A DNA stretch of 13,441 nucleotides from JBHJOF01 sp050330055 (GCA_050330055.1 JBHJOF010000375.1:1-13441), one strand, 5' to 3'; counted from the first letter of the stretch, positions 1-7,350 are shown. Notes: generated from the sequence alone by a model not told the origin. Program-made: numbers and translations.

Positions 1-180
1 GATCCCGACGGCCGGGGCGGCTGGACCGTGCGCATCTATCACGAGCCGCTGGTGCCCTGGATCTGGGCCGGCGCGCTGATGATGGTGTTCGGAGGATTTT
101 TGTCACTTAGCGATCGCCGCCTGCGGGTCGGCGCGCCGCAGCGCCGGACTGCACGCGGTGCTGCCCCGGCGCGGGCCTGA
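1..180 (+). CDS. ccmF: Cytochrome c heme lyase subunit CcmF, C-terminal end (partial)
   Basis: Only the last 59 codons are in the window; the frame is open from base 1 to the TGA at 178-180. CcmF is the large inner-membrane protein that, with CcmH, attaches heme from holo-CcmE to apocytochrome c in the periplasm. The visible piece has a short periplasmic stretch (GWTVRIYHEPLVPWIW), then a last membrane helix (about residues 18-37 of the fragment, GALMMVFGGFLSLSD) and a basic cytoplasmic tail. The HEPLVPWIW...GG..S..DRR pattern is characteristic of the CcmF C-terminus. ccmG follows after 6 bases and ccmH overlaps ccmG, so this is one operon. The call rests on the tail motif plus these neighbours. 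Confidence 0.9.
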   Translation, partial: DPDGRGGWTVRIYHEPLVPWIWAGALMMVFGGFLSLSDRRLRVGAPQRRTARGAAPARA

Positions 181-186
181 GTAGGG

Positions 187-747
187 GTGTCAAAGCAAGT
201 GAGCATGAAGCGTCTGCTCTACTTCCTGCCGGTGCTGATCTTCGCGGTGGTGGCCGGCTATTTCCTCTGGGGCCTCGATCCGGCGCGCGACCCGCGCGCC
301 GTGCCCTCGGCGCGTGTCGGCACCGCGGTGACGCCTTTCGAGCTGCCGCCGCTCGACGGCAGCGCGATCCCCGGCCTCTCCAGCGCCGACCTGGCGGACG
401 GGCAGGTGACCCTGGTCAACTTCTTCGCCTCCTGGTGTGTGCCCTGCCGCGCCGAGCACCCGCTGCTCATGCAGCTCGCCGCCGGCGGCACGTTGCGGCT
501 GGTCGGCATCAACTACAAGGACGCCCCGGCCGACGCCAGCAAGTGGCTGGACGAACTGGGCAATCCCTACGACCGCATCGGCGCCGACCGGGACGGCCGC
601 GCCGGCATCGACTGGGGCGTCTCCGGCGTGCCCGAGACCTTCATCGTCGACCGGCAGGGCGTCATCCGGCACCAGCACATCGGCCCGGTCATGCCGCGCG
701 ATCTGGAGCGCAAGATCCTGCCGCTAGTCGAGGAGCTGGGCGGATGA
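187..747 (+). CDS. ccmG: CcmG/DsbE thiol:disulfide interchange protein, thioredoxin-like
   Basis: This is a membrane-anchored periplasmic thioredoxin-fold protein that keeps the CXXCH cysteines of apocytochrome c reduced, with CcmH, for heme attachment. The 186 residues comprise a basic start, one membrane anchor (about 8-28), and a thioredoxin domain with the redox motif WCVPC (Cys84 and Cys87) in NFFASWCVPCRAEHP. The cis-proline loop is GVSGVPETFIVD (about residues 145-156). Length is normal for the family. The start is uncertain: GTG at 187 gives the longest frame, but ATG at 205 (MKRLLYFLP) is equally plausible and leaves the anchor intact; neither has a strong ribosome site. Its stop overlaps the ccmH start (ATGA), implying translational coupling. 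Confidence 0.93.
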   Translation: MSKQVSMKRLLYFLPVLIFAVVAGYFLWGLDPARDPRAVPSARVGTAVTPFELPPLDGSAIPGLSSADLADGQVTLVNFFASWCVPCRAEHPLLMQLAAGGTLRLVGINYKDAPADASKWLDELGNPYDRIGADRDGRAGIDWGVSGVPETFIVDRQGVIRHQHIGPVMPRDLERKILPLVEELGG

Positions 748-1244
748 GGACGCGGCTGGCACGCCTCGGCCTGCTGGTTGCGCTGTTCCTCTGCGCGGCG
801 CTGCCGGCCGGGGCCGTGCTGCCGGACGAGATGCTTGACGACCCGGCGCTGGAGGCGCGGGCCCGCGCGCTGTCGCAGAACATCCGCTGCCTGGTCTGCC
901 AGAACGAGTCGATCGATTCCTCGAACGCCGACCTGGCGCGCGACCTGCGCGTGCTGGTGCGCGAGCGCCTGCTGGCCGGCGACAGCGACGAGGAGGTGGA
1001 GGACTACCTGGTGGCGCGCTACGGCGATTTCGTGCTGCTGACGCCGCCGGTGCGGCCGGGCACCTATCTGCTCTGGTTCGGCCCCTTTGCCCTGCTGCTG
1101 CTGGGCGCCGGGGCGCTTCTGCTGATCGTCCGGCGCCAGCGCCGCGGGCCCGCCGCGACCGGCCCGGCGCCCCTGAGCGTTGCCGAGCGGGCCCGCTTGG
1201 CCCGGCTGCTGGATGAGGGCGAGAGGCCCTCGAAAGAGGCCTGA
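744..1244 (+). CDS. ccmH: Cytochrome c maturation protein CcmH (CycL type)
   Basis: CcmH binds apocytochrome c through a CXXC pair and works with CcmF and CcmG in system I cytochrome c assembly at the periplasmic face. The 166-residue product has a signal sequence (about 1-24, ending AGAV), the motif RCLVCQNESIDSS with Cys49 and Cys52, a three-helix domain to about residue 105, a membrane helix (about 108-129) and a short cytoplasmic tail. RCxVCQ is diagnostic of the family. The ATG at 744 overlaps the ccmG stop by four bases (ATGA). The tail contains a Ser-Val-Ala-Glu-Arg-Ala-Arg-Leu-Ala helix. No ccmI follows here; a terminator and an unrelated transporter come next, so ccmI, if present, lies elsewhere. 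Confidence 0.94.
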   Translation: MRTRLARLGLLVALFLCAALPAGAVLPDEMLDDPALEARARALSQNIRCLVCQNESIDSSNADLARDLRVLVRERLLAGDSDEEVEDYLVARYGDFVLLTPPVRPGTYLLWFGPFALLLLGAGALLLIVRRQRRGPAATGPAPLSVAERARLARLLDEGERPSKEA

Positions 1245-1316
1245 AACCGCCTGATCCGGGCCCCTGCGGCGGCCTGGCGGGGCCGGAAACGGCCGGGCCG
1301 GAGGTGGCGGTTTTTT
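1244..1316 (+). terminator. GC-rich intrinsic terminator after ccmH
   Basis: An outer stem pairs AAACCGCC (1244-1251) with GGCGGTTT (1306-1313) and runs straight into a six-T tract (1311-1316). Inside it are smaller stems: TCCGG(G)CCCC with GGGGCCGGA (1255-1264 with 1279-1287), or alternatively GGCCG-GAAA-CGGCC (1281-1294). The position directly after the last ccm gene and the T-run support a Rho-independent terminator ending the ccm operon. The exact fold is not calculated. Confidence 0.65.
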
Positions 1317-1391
1317 GCTTTGCTTCCCCCCTTGGCTGTGGCTAACGTCAGAAAAAAGAACGCATAGAGGCTTGCAGGGAGCTTTCACCAG

Positions 1392-2189
1392 ATGGCCGAA
1401 CCAGCCATCGCCAGCGACATTGCGCAGCCGGCGCTTGTCACCAAGGACATCCACAAGAGCTTTGGCCAGCTCGAAGTGCTGAAGGGCATCACGCTCTCGG
1501 CCAACGAGCACGATGTCATCTCGATCCTCGGCAGCAGCGGCTCGGGCAAGAGCACCTTCCTGCGCTGCATCAACCTCTTGGAGATGCCGACCGCGGGCGA
1601 GGTCTACGTCCACGGCGAGCTGATCCGCATGAAGCCGGGCACCGACGGCAACTTGGCGCCGGTCGACCAGAAGCAGGTCGACCGCATCCGCTCCCGGCTC
1701 TCCATGGTGTTCCAGAGCTTCAACCTCTGGTCCCACATGACGGTGCTGGAGAACGTCGTCGAGGCGCCGATCCATGTGCTCAAGCTGTCCAAGGGCGAGG
1801 CCATCGAGCGAGCCGAGGCGGTGCTGCAGCGGGTCGGCATGCTGGACCGCAAGGACTATTATCCGGCGCACTGTTCGGGGGGCCAGCAGCAGCGCGCGGC
1901 GATCGCCCGCGCGCTCGCCATGGAGCCCGAGGTCATGCTGTTCGACGAACCGACCTCGGCGCTCGATCCCGAGCTGGTCGGCGAGGTGCTGCGCGTGATG
2001 CGCAGCCTGGCCGACGAGGGCCGCACCATGCTGGTGGTGACGCACGAGATGGGTTTCGCCCGCGAGGTCTCCGACAAGGTGATGTTCCTGCACGCCGGCA
2101 AGGTCGAGGAATTCGGCGCTCCCAAGGAGGTCTTCGGCAATCCCCGCTCGGAGCGCTTCCGGCAGTTCCTCGCCGGCAATCTGAAGTAG
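1392..2189 (+). CDS. Polar amino acid ABC transporter ATP-binding protein (HisP/GlnQ family)
   Basis: This is the cytoplasmic ATPase of an amino acid importer; it dimerises and drives the permease pair encoded at 3185-4615. The 265 residues carry all ABC motifs in order: Walker A GSSGSGKST (47-55), Q-loop Gln108 in MVFQSFNLW, signature CSGGQQQR (161-168, with Cys in place of the usual Leu), Walker B VMLFDEP (181-187), D-loop SALD and switch His218 (VVTHEMGFA). The insertion around 85-100 (PVDQKQVDRIRSRL) and the length are of the HisP type, which serves basic amino acids. The ATG at 1392 follows an AGGGAG ribosome site by about 10 bases. The gene comes first in its cluster, ahead of the binding protein. 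Exact substrate is inferred, not shown. Confidence 0.93.
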   Translation: MAEPAIASDIAQPALVTKDIHKSFGQLEVLKGITLSANEHDVISILGSSGSGKSTFLRCINLLEMPTAGEVYVHGELIRMKPGTDGNLAPVDQKQVDRIRSRLSMVFQSFNLWSHMTVLENVVEAPIHVLKLSKGEAIERAEAVLQRVGMLDRKDYYPAHCSGGQQQRAAIARALAMEPEVMLFDEPTSALDPELVGEVLRVMRSLADEGRTMLVVTHEMGFAREVSDKVMFLHAGKVEEFGAPKEVFGNPRSERFRQFLAGNLK

Positions 2190-2288
2190 GCATGCCGGGC
2201 GGCGGGGCCGGCCAGTCCGATCAAATGGGCAGGCAGATCAAAACGTGTGGAACAGACTGCTAGATCAACGCATCAGAGGAGAGTGAAC

Positions 2289-3074
2289 GTGAGAAAGCTC
2301 ATTACCGCAGCCTTTGCCGTTGCCGTGCTGACCGTCGCGGCCGGCAGTGCCATCGCTGCCGACAAGGTCAGGATCGGCGTCGAGGGCGCTTACCCGCCCT
2401 TCAGCTGGGTCGATCCCGACGGCAGCCTCAAAGGTTTCGACATCGACATCGCCAACGCGCTCTGCGACGAGATGAAGGTCCAGTGCGAGATGGTGCAGCA
2501 GGACTGGGACGGCATCATCCCGGCGCTGCTGGCCAACAAGTTCGACGCGATCATCGCCTCCATGTCGATCACCGAGGAGCGCAAGCAGAAGGTCGACTTC
2601 ACCGACATGTACTACAACACGCCCGCCAAATTCGTGCGCAAGAAGGGCTCGGGCATCGAGATCACCAAGGAAAGCATGAAGGGCAAGGCAGTCGGCGTGC
2701 AGCGCGCCACGACCCACGATAACTTCATCAGCGGCGAGTTCGGCGACGCCGTCGACATCAAGCGCTATGCCACCCAGGACGAGGCTTATCTCGACTTGGT
2801 CGCCGGCCGTATCGACCTGCTGCTGGCCGACTCGGTCGCGATGGACGAGGGCTTCCTGCAAACCGACCAAGGCAAGGACTTCGAGTTCGTGGGCCCCGAC
2901 TACAACGATCCGAAGTACTTCGGCGAGGGCGCCGGGATCGCCGTGCGCAAGGGCGAAGACGATCTGCGCGAAAAGCTCAATGCCGCGATCGATGCGATTC
3001 TCAAGAACGGCACCTACAAGGCGATCAACGACAAGTACTTCGAGTTCAACGTCTACGGTGGCCCGACGAGCTGA
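2289..3074 (+). CDS. Periplasmic amino acid-binding protein, HisJ/ArgT-like (SBP family 3)
   Basis: This is the secreted solute receptor that captures an amino acid and delivers it to the permease. The 261-residue product has a signal peptide (MRKLITAAFAVAVLTVAAGSAIAA, cleavage near residue 24), shown here as its features rather than proven. The family 3 signature GFDIDIANALC spans 49-59. Cys59 and Cys66 are seven residues apart, as in the disulfide of HisJ and the LAO-binding protein, followed by WDGIIPALLANKFDAI and SITEERKQKVDFTD (93-106). This favours histidine or lysine/arginine/ornithine as ligand. I chose the GTG at 2289 because an AGAGGAGAG ribosome site (2275-2283) sits just before it; a longer frame from 2247 would spoil the signal peptide. 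Confidence 0.92.
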   Translation: MRKLITAAFAVAVLTVAAGSAIAADKVRIGVEGAYPPFSWVDPDGSLKGFDIDIANALCDEMKVQCEMVQQDWDGIIPALLANKFDAIIASMSITEERKQKVDFTDMYYNTPAKFVRKKGSGIEITKESMKGKAVGVQRATTHDNFISGEFGDAVDIKRYATQDEAYLDLVAGRIDLLLADSVAMDEGFLQTDQGKDFEFVGPDYNDPKYFGEGAGIAVRKGEDDLREKLNAAIDAILKNGTYKAINDKYFEFNVYGGPTS

Positions 3075-3097
3075 CTGGCCGCTGTTCGTGACGCCGT

Positions 3098-3131
3098 GAA
3101 GCGCCACGTTCCAGCCGGAGCGTGGCGCTTC
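3098..3131 (+). promoter_or_regulatory. Perfect 11-bp hairpin between binding-protein and permease genes
   Basis: GAAGCGCCACG (3098-3108) and CGTGGCGCTTC (3121-3131) pair without mismatch around a 12-base loop, followed by GTCTTTCGG. It lies 23 bases after the binding-protein stop and 53 bases before the first permease. Such intercistronic stems commonly protect the upstream mRNA or act as partial terminators, so that the binding protein is made in excess over the membrane subunits. There is no long T-run, so full termination is unlikely. The role here is inferred from position and structure. Confidence 0.7.
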
Positions 3132-3184
3132 GTCTTTCGGCCGCCGTTATCTGGAAAGCCCGGCCAGCAAGGAGTGCCCGAGGC

Positions 3185-3877
3185 ATGACCCAGGCCCAGC
3201 CGCACGAATATCTCCCGATGATTCTCGACGGCGCCCTTTTGACCATACTGGTCGGGCTCGCCTCGCTGGCCCTGTCGATCGTGCTCGGCTTTCTGGGCGC
3301 GCTGGCCAAGCTGTCGAAGTCGCGCCTGGCGCGCGCGATCGCTCAGCTCTACACCACGGTCATCCGCGGCGTGCCCGACCTGGTGCTGATGCTGCTGATC
3401 TTCTTCGGCGGCCAGATTCTGATCAACGATCTCGGCCAGAAGATGGGTTGGGGCTACATCGACATCGAGCCCTTCACCGCCGGCGTGATCGCGATCGGCT
3501 TCATCTTCGGCGCCTACATGACCGAGTCCTTCCGCGGCGGTATCCTGGCCGTGCCGCGCGGCGAGATCGAGGCCGGCTATGCCTACGGCATGAGCGGCCG
3601 CAAGGTCTTCCTCCGCATCACCCTGCCGCAGATGGTCCGCCACGCCCTGCCCAGCTTCGGCAACAACTGGCTGGTGCTGATCAAGACGACCGCCCTGGTC
3701 TCTGTGATTGGCTTGCAGGACATGGTCTTCAAGGCCGGCCAGGCCGGCGGCGCAACACGCCTGCCCTTCACCTTCTATTTCGTGGTGGCGATCATCTTCC
3801 TGGCCATCACCGCGGTCTCGCAGGTTGCCCTCTCCTGGCTCGACCGGCGCTACAGCGTTGGCGTGCGGAGGGCCTGA
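3185..3877 (+). CDS. Polar amino acid ABC transporter permease 1 (HisQ-like)
   Basis: This is one of two inner-membrane permease subunits forming the translocation path. The 230 residues have about five hydrophobic helices (near 15-40, 60-80, 97-118, 163-185 and 197-217). The cytoplasmic EAA coupling loop is GEIEAGYAYGMSGRKVFLRI followed by TLP (126-148), the contact for the ATPase. RGVPDLVLMLLIFFGG (61-76) is typical of HisQ/OccQ proteins, and the length matches HisQ (about 228). ATG 3185 is preceded by AAGGAG (3169-3174) at a normal distance; an upstream GTG at 3122 would start inside the intergenic hairpin and is not used. The second permease follows after three bases. Confidence 0.92.
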   Translation: MTQAQPHEYLPMILDGALLTILVGLASLALSIVLGFLGALAKLSKSRLARAIAQLYTTVIRGVPDLVLMLLIFFGGQILINDLGQKMGWGYIDIEPFTAGVIAIGFIFGAYMTESFRGGILAVPRGEIEAGYAYGMSGRKVFLRITLPQMVRHALPSFGNNWLVLIKTTALVSVIGLQDMVFKAGQAGGATRLPFTFYFVVAIIFLAITAVSQVALSWLDRRYSVGVRRA

Positions 3878-3880
3878 GCC

Positions 3881-4615
3881 ATGGACTTCGGCATCATCTT
3901 CGACAACATCGGCATCTATATCGAGGGCCTCTGGACCACGGTGCGGCTGGTCAGCGGAGCCCTCTTCTTCGGCATGCTGCTGGCGATTCCGGTCGCCCTG
4001 CTCAGGGTCTCGCGCAACCCGCTGGTCTGGGCCTTGCCCTGGGCCTATATCTACTTCTTCCGCGGCACGCCGCTGCTGGTGCAGATGTTCATGCTGTACC
4101 ACGGCATGGGGCAGTTCGAATTGGTGCGCGACAGCTTCCTCTGGCCGGTGCTGCGCGAGGCCTACTGGTGCGCGCTGATCGCCTTCTCGCTCAATACCGG
4201 GGCCTACACGGCCGAGATCCTGCGCGGCGCCATCGAGCAGACGCCCTACGGCGAGATCGAGGCGGCGCGCGCCTGCGGCATGTCGAAGGGCCTGATGTAC
4301 CGCCGCATCATCCTGCCCGGCGCCTTCCGGCGCGCGCTGCCGGCCTACGGCAACGAGGTGATCTTCATGCTGCACGGCAGCGCGATCGCCAGCATCATCA
4401 CCATCATCGACATCCTCGGCGCCGGCCGCATCCTGAACTCGCGCTACTTCGTGCCGTTCGAGTCCTACATCACGGCCGGCCTGTTCTACCTGGCCCTGAC
4501 CTTCTGCATCGTCTGGATATTCAGGCTCTGGGAGAAGCGCTGGCACGCGCACCTGCGGCCGCGCGACGAAGGCAAGCGGACGGCCACGCTGGCCGTGCCC
4601 AAGGCGGTCGACTAG
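3881..4615 (+). CDS. Polar amino acid ABC transporter permease 2 (HisM-like)
   Basis: This is the second membrane subunit of the importer, expected to pair with the HisQ-like protein. The 244 residues include several membrane helices and the EAA loop GEIEAARACGMSKGLMYRRI followed by ILP (124-146). FRGTPLLVQMFMLYHG (60-75) is the conserved permease segment of this family, and ITIIDILGAGR.LNSRYF is typical of HisM/OccM. The ATG at 3881 has a CGGAGGG site (3866-3872) eight bases upstream and lies three bases after the previous stop, so the two permeases are co-translated. The C-terminal 25 residues are basic and extra to the fold. Family certain; substrate (basic amino acids) inferred. Confidence 0.92.
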   Translation: MDFGIIFDNIGIYIEGLWTTVRLVSGALFFGMLLAIPVALLRVSRNPLVWALPWAYIYFFRGTPLLVQMFMLYHGMGQFELVRDSFLWPVLREAYWCALIAFSLNTGAYTAEILRGAIEQTPYGEIEAARACGMSKGLMYRRIILPGAFRRALPAYGNEVIFMLHGSAIASIITIIDILGAGRILNSRYFVPFESYITAGLFYLALTFCIVWIFRLWEKRWHAHLRPRDEGKRTATLAVPKAVD

Positions 4616-4620
4616 GCAGC

Positions 4621-4643
4621 CCGCCGAAAAGCCGGCGCGGCGG
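4621..4643. terminator. Short GC stem between the convergent hisM-like and PilZ genes
   Basis: CCGCCG (4621-4626) can pair with CGGCGG (4638-4643) around AAAAGCCGGCG. It sits in the 34-base gap between two converging genes, where a bidirectional terminator is expected. There is no T-tract on either strand, so the assignment is weak. Confidence 0.3.
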
Positions 4644-4649
4644 TCCGGC

Positions 4650-5006
4650 TCAGGCGCTGGCGACGCTCGGGCGCAGGGCCTTGGTGCCGAGCAGGGCTGC
4701 GATCGCTTTCGGCGCCTCGAGGAAGGCCAGGCCCAGGTCGTTGCCCTTGCGCCAGACCACGCGGGCCGCCAGGCGGCCGAAGTGTGCGCTCTCCAGCTCG
4801 ATTCGAGAGGGACAACTCCCGGCTTCGGCCAGGCGCAGACGGGCGCCGCCATTCGAGAGGTTGAGGATCGCGCAGGGCGCCGTTTCCGGCGCCGGCGCGG
4901 ACGCCCCCAGGCTGGGGCTTTGGAGCCGGCCGGCCCAGAGCAGCGCGACACGCGGATGCCGGCGTCTCAGATCAGGGTTATGGCTCGGCGAGGGTCGGAC
5001 GGTCAT
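4650..5006 (-). CDS. PilZ-domain protein, predicted c-di-GMP binding
   Basis: This is a single-domain 118-residue protein. PilZ domains bind cyclic di-GMP and pass the signal to motility, polysaccharide or other targets. Both ligand motifs are visible: R15-R16-H-P-R19 (RxxxR, within DLRRRHPRVALLW) and N49-L-S-N-G-G54 (N-x-S-x-x-G, in CAILNLSNGGARLRL). The end of the beta barrel is seen in RLAARVVWRKGNDLGLAFLE (78-97). I chose ATG 5006 because AGGA (5015-5018) precedes it on the minus strand and the domain starts soon after; a longer frame to 5138 has low-complexity residues only. It diverges from the Hpt/receiver-like gene at 5153, so the two may share regulation. The target is unknown. Confidence 0.85.
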   Translation of the reverse strand: MTVRPSPSHNPDLRRRHPRVALLWAGRLQSPSLGASAPAPETAPCAILNLSNGGARLRLAEAGSCPSRIELESAHFGRLAARVVWRKGNDLGLAFLEAPKAIAALLGTKALRPSVASA

Positions 5007-5152
5007 GGCTCGTTGTCCTGACTGCAAGCGTGATCCCAAAGCCTGCGCGACAAGTCTTGCCGCTTCGTTAAGCCGCGCGCCACCGCCTCTGCCCGGGCCG
5101 CCGGCCTGGACCGGAACCGCTGTCGGCGGAAGTCGCACAACGCCCTGGAACC

Positions 5153-6007
5153 ATGGGCCTTACAGTGCCAGTTAGCGTTGTCTTAAGGAACCGGCGGCAT
5201 TCTTTCGGCGAACCCGCCACCATCGAGATCAGCACCGTGAAGCTCCTGTCCGAGGAAGAGATCGACAGCCAAGCCGAGCGCGAGGTTGTCGAGGACACCC
5301 GCGATATCATCGCCGGATTTGACCTGACCCTGCAGCAGGTGCGCGGCGGCGGCGACGCCGCTGCCGCCCTGGCCAAGCTGCGGCAGGATGCCTTCTCGCT
5401 GCGTACCAAGGTGCAGACGGTCTCGATCAACGGCCTGGCGCCGCTGATCCAGCGCCTCGACGAGTACGTCGAGAACACACCGGAGCTGAACCAAGCTGCC
5501 GTCGCGGACGTCCAGACCTATATCGACCGCATCGCCGCGCTCCTGGACGGCGAGGAGGTTGTCAAGGTCGGCGAGGTCGCGCGCGTGGTGCGCGAGATGC
5601 CGCACCAGCCGGTGTTCAACGTCAGCGACGTCAAGGTCACTGAGGTCGAGGCCATGGTGGTCATGCCGCAGCGCTCGGCCGCCCGCGCGGTGCAGCGCGA
5701 GCTCGCCGCCTGCGGCTACCGCACCAGCGTGGTAACCAATCCGCTGGAGGCGCTCGGCCTGATCATCGAGACCCAGCCCGACTTCGTCATCTCGGCCATG
5801 ATCATGCCGCGCATCTCCGGCGCCGATCTCTGCTGCGCGCTGGCCGCCATGCCGGCCACCAAGCACATCCCGGTTGCGGTGCTGACCAGCCTTGAGCTCG
5901 ATCACCCCGACTTGGCGCAGCTGCCCATGAACGTCGGCCGCATCCGCCGCGGCCCGCAGTTCGGCGACGACCTGGCCGACGTGCTGCAGCGCTTCAAGAT
6001 CACCTGA
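5153..6007 (+). CDS. Hpt-like / pseudo-receiver protein lacking canonical phosphosites
   Basis: The product has 284 residues in two parts. Residues about 40-133 form an acidic helical segment that reads like an Hpt four-helix bundle (DAFSLRTKVQTVSINGLAPLIQRLDEY), but the expected His is Arg84. Residues about 165-283 form a CheY-like receiver fold: a VITNPLEAL-type helix turn (VVTNPLEALGLI), PDFVISAMIMPRISG, and PVAVLTS with the conserved Thr245. The phosphoacceptor Asp is Ala215, the acidic pair after strand 1 is Met-Pro (171-172), and the usual Lys-Pro is Gly-Pro in RIRRGP. It is thus probably a phosphorylation-independent protein-protein signalling module. The start is doubtful: ATG 5153 has only a weak site, and GTG 5237 (MKLLSEEEID) may be the true start. 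It lies head to head with a PilZ gene. Specific function unknown. Confidence 0.8.
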   Translation: MGLTVPVSVVLRNRRHSFGEPATIEISTVKLLSEEEIDSQAEREVVEDTRDIIAGFDLTLQQVRGGGDAAAALAKLRQDAFSLRTKVQTVSINGLAPLIQRLDEYVENTPELNQAAVADVQTYIDRIAALLDGEEVVKVGEVARVVREMPHQPVFNVSDVKVTEVEAMVVMPQRSAARAVQRELAACGYRTSVVTNPLEALGLIIETQPDFVISAMIMPRISGADLCCALAAMPATKHIPVAVLTSLELDHPDLAQLPMNVGRIRRGPQFGDDLADVLQRFKIT

Positions 6008-6026
6008 CGGCCCTGCCGGCCAGCCG

Positions 6027-6974
6027 CTAGCGCGCACTGCGGGCGCGGCGCAGCCTGGGCAGCAGGCGCGGCGCGGCAAGACCAAGGAACACGATGGCAA
6101 GCGCGACCAGCGCGCGGGGATGCGGCTGCTCGCCCAGCAGCAGCGTGCCCCAGAGCACGCCGAACAGCGGCACCAGGTAATTGTTGAACGACGAAAAGCC
6201 GGCGCCGGCCCGGGCGATGATCTTGAACAGCAGCAGATAGCCAATCGCCGTCGAGACGATGCCGAGCGCCACCACCGCCAAGACGGAATGGCCGGCGGGT
6301 TCGAGCTGCCAGGGCTGGTCGAAGGCGAGGCAGGCCGGCACGGAGACCAGCGCCGCGGTCAGCAGCATGCCGGTCGCCACCATGTCGGACGAGAGGCCGA
6401 GCAGGCGCCGCGCGACGATACCGTTGCCGGCGTAGCAGAGTGCGGCGCCGAGGATGGCGAGCTTTGCCAGCAGCGTGCCGTCCAGCGCCTGCAAGGCGCT
6501 TGGCCCGACCAGGATCACGATTCCCGTGACGCCGAGCAGCACGCAGAGCGCGTTGCCGGCGCTGAGCGGCTCGTCGTGCTGGAAGAGGTGCGCCAGGATG
6601 ATGGTGAAGAGCGGCACCGCCGAGATCAGGATCGCGGCCAGCCCGCTGTCGATGCGGATCTCGCCCCAGTTGATCAGGAAGAAGGGCAAGACGGTGCCGA
6701 TCGCGCCCATGACCAGCAGCTTGCTCCAGACCGCAGCGCCACGCGGGAAGGCCGCGCCGCGCAGGCTGACGATCACCAGCAGCACCGCGGCGCCGACCAG
6801 GATGCGTCCGGCCGCCACAGTCAGCGGCGGGATGGTCTCGACCGCCAGCTTGATCATGAAGAAGGAGGCGCCCCAGGTGGCGCCGAGCAGCGCCAGCAGG
6901 ACATAGTCGAAGCCGCTCGGGCCGGCGACGCCGGTGGGGCTGCTGGCTGCGGCGCCTCGCGTCTCCGTTGTCAT
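6027..6974 (-). CDS. EamA-family (DMT) membrane transporter
   Basis: This is a 315-residue inner-membrane protein with two tandem EamA repeats, about 22-157 and 170-303, ten predicted helices in all. Typical motifs are LLGATWGASFFMIK (29-42) at the first helix, LINWGEIRIDSGLAAIL (100-116) in the first repeat, and SSFNNYLVPLFGVLWGTLLLGE (261-282) in the second. Members export metabolites, amino acids or drugs; the substrate cannot be told from sequence. I chose ATG 6974 because the protein becomes membrane-like soon after and no start lies further upstream except in the 3' end of the GIY-YIG gene, which ends at 7054 on the same strand. Spacing of about 80 bases allows co-transcription with that gene. 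Confidence 0.88.
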   Translation of the reverse strand: MTTETRGAAASSPTGVAGPSGFDYVLLALLGATWGASFFMIKLAVETIPPLTVAAGRILVGAAVLLVIVSLRGAAFPRGAAVWSKLLVMGAIGTVLPFFLINWGEIRIDSGLAAILISAVPLFTIILAHLFQHDEPLSAGNALCVLLGVTGIVILVGPSALQALDGTLLAKLAILGAALCYAGNGIVARRLLGLSSDMVATGMLLTAALVSVPACLAFDQPWQLEPAGHSVLAVVALGIVSTAIGYLLLFKIIARAGAGFSSFNNYLVPLFGVLWGTLLLGEQPHPRALVALAIVFLGLAAPRLLPRLRRARSAR

Positions 6975-7053
6975 AGGGTCATGCGGTCGAGGAGGAGAGG
7001 GGAATGGAGGATCCTGGGGGAGCCAGTTTGAACCTGTCCGAGCGCTTGGGAGA

Positions 7054-7296
7054 CTACTGTAGTCGCTTCTTTGCAAAGGCCCTGCCGGAATGCGACTTTA
7101 AGTATCTCTCGAATTCCAAGGCCTTGTATTTGTCATGGAAGGCGCAGTACCAGACTAACTCCCATGGAGTGAATTTCTCAGTATGCGACGATTTTCCGGC
7201 GTTATGATCTGCTATCCGCCGTTTCAGATCAGCGGTGGCGCCAACATATTCCTGACGTGGAGCCGTGGTGCTGCGGATTATGTAGACATACCACAT
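7054..7296 (-). CDS. Small GIY-YIG nuclease-domain protein (UPF0213/YhbQ-like)
   Basis: This is an 80-residue single-domain protein with the GIY-YIG fold: WYVYIIRS (2-9) for the first half motif, EYVGAT (16-21) for the second, DLKRRIADHNAG (23-34) with the catalytic-type Arg27, HTEKFTPWELVWY (38-50), and ALEFERYLK (59-67) with the metal-binding Glu63. The family's structural core belongs to endonucleases of repair and homing type, but the role of these stand-alone small proteins is mostly unknown. Base composition is visibly lower in GC (roughly half) than in the neighbours. The gene lies between a 57-bp palindrome beside tRNA-Ala and the EamA gene, all on one strand. ATG 7296 has GAGG-type bases upstream. 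Family call is strong; function is open. Confidence 0.88.
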   Translation of the reverse strand: MWYVYIIRSTTAPRQEYVGATADLKRRIADHNAGKSSHTEKFTPWELVWYCAFHDKYKALEFERYLKSHSGRAFAKKRLQ

Positions 7297-7350
7297 AATG
7301 CCGCCTCAGTCCGTCTACGCTTTCGCTGTGCTCAAGCTACGCCGGACACT

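Noticed and set aside
567..2093. 508-codon minus-strand frame opposite ccmG, ccmH and the ATPase gene
   Set aside because: It overlaps three clearly identified genes and reads as low-complexity shadow sequence.
3053..4951. Very long minus-strand open frame (632 codons) opposite the permease genes
   Set aside because: It is antisense to two certain permeases, is rich in Gln, His, Asp and Arg, has no recognisable domain, and is the usual by-product of GC-rich codon bias.
3448..5175. 575-codon plus-strand frame across both permeases and the PilZ region
   Set aside because: It is in another frame of strongly recognised genes; its composition is Arg/His/Pro-rich with no motif.
7004..7207. 67-codon plus-strand frame with low-GC, plausible-looking composition
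   Set aside because: It is antisense to the GIY-YIG gene, whose motifs are convincing.
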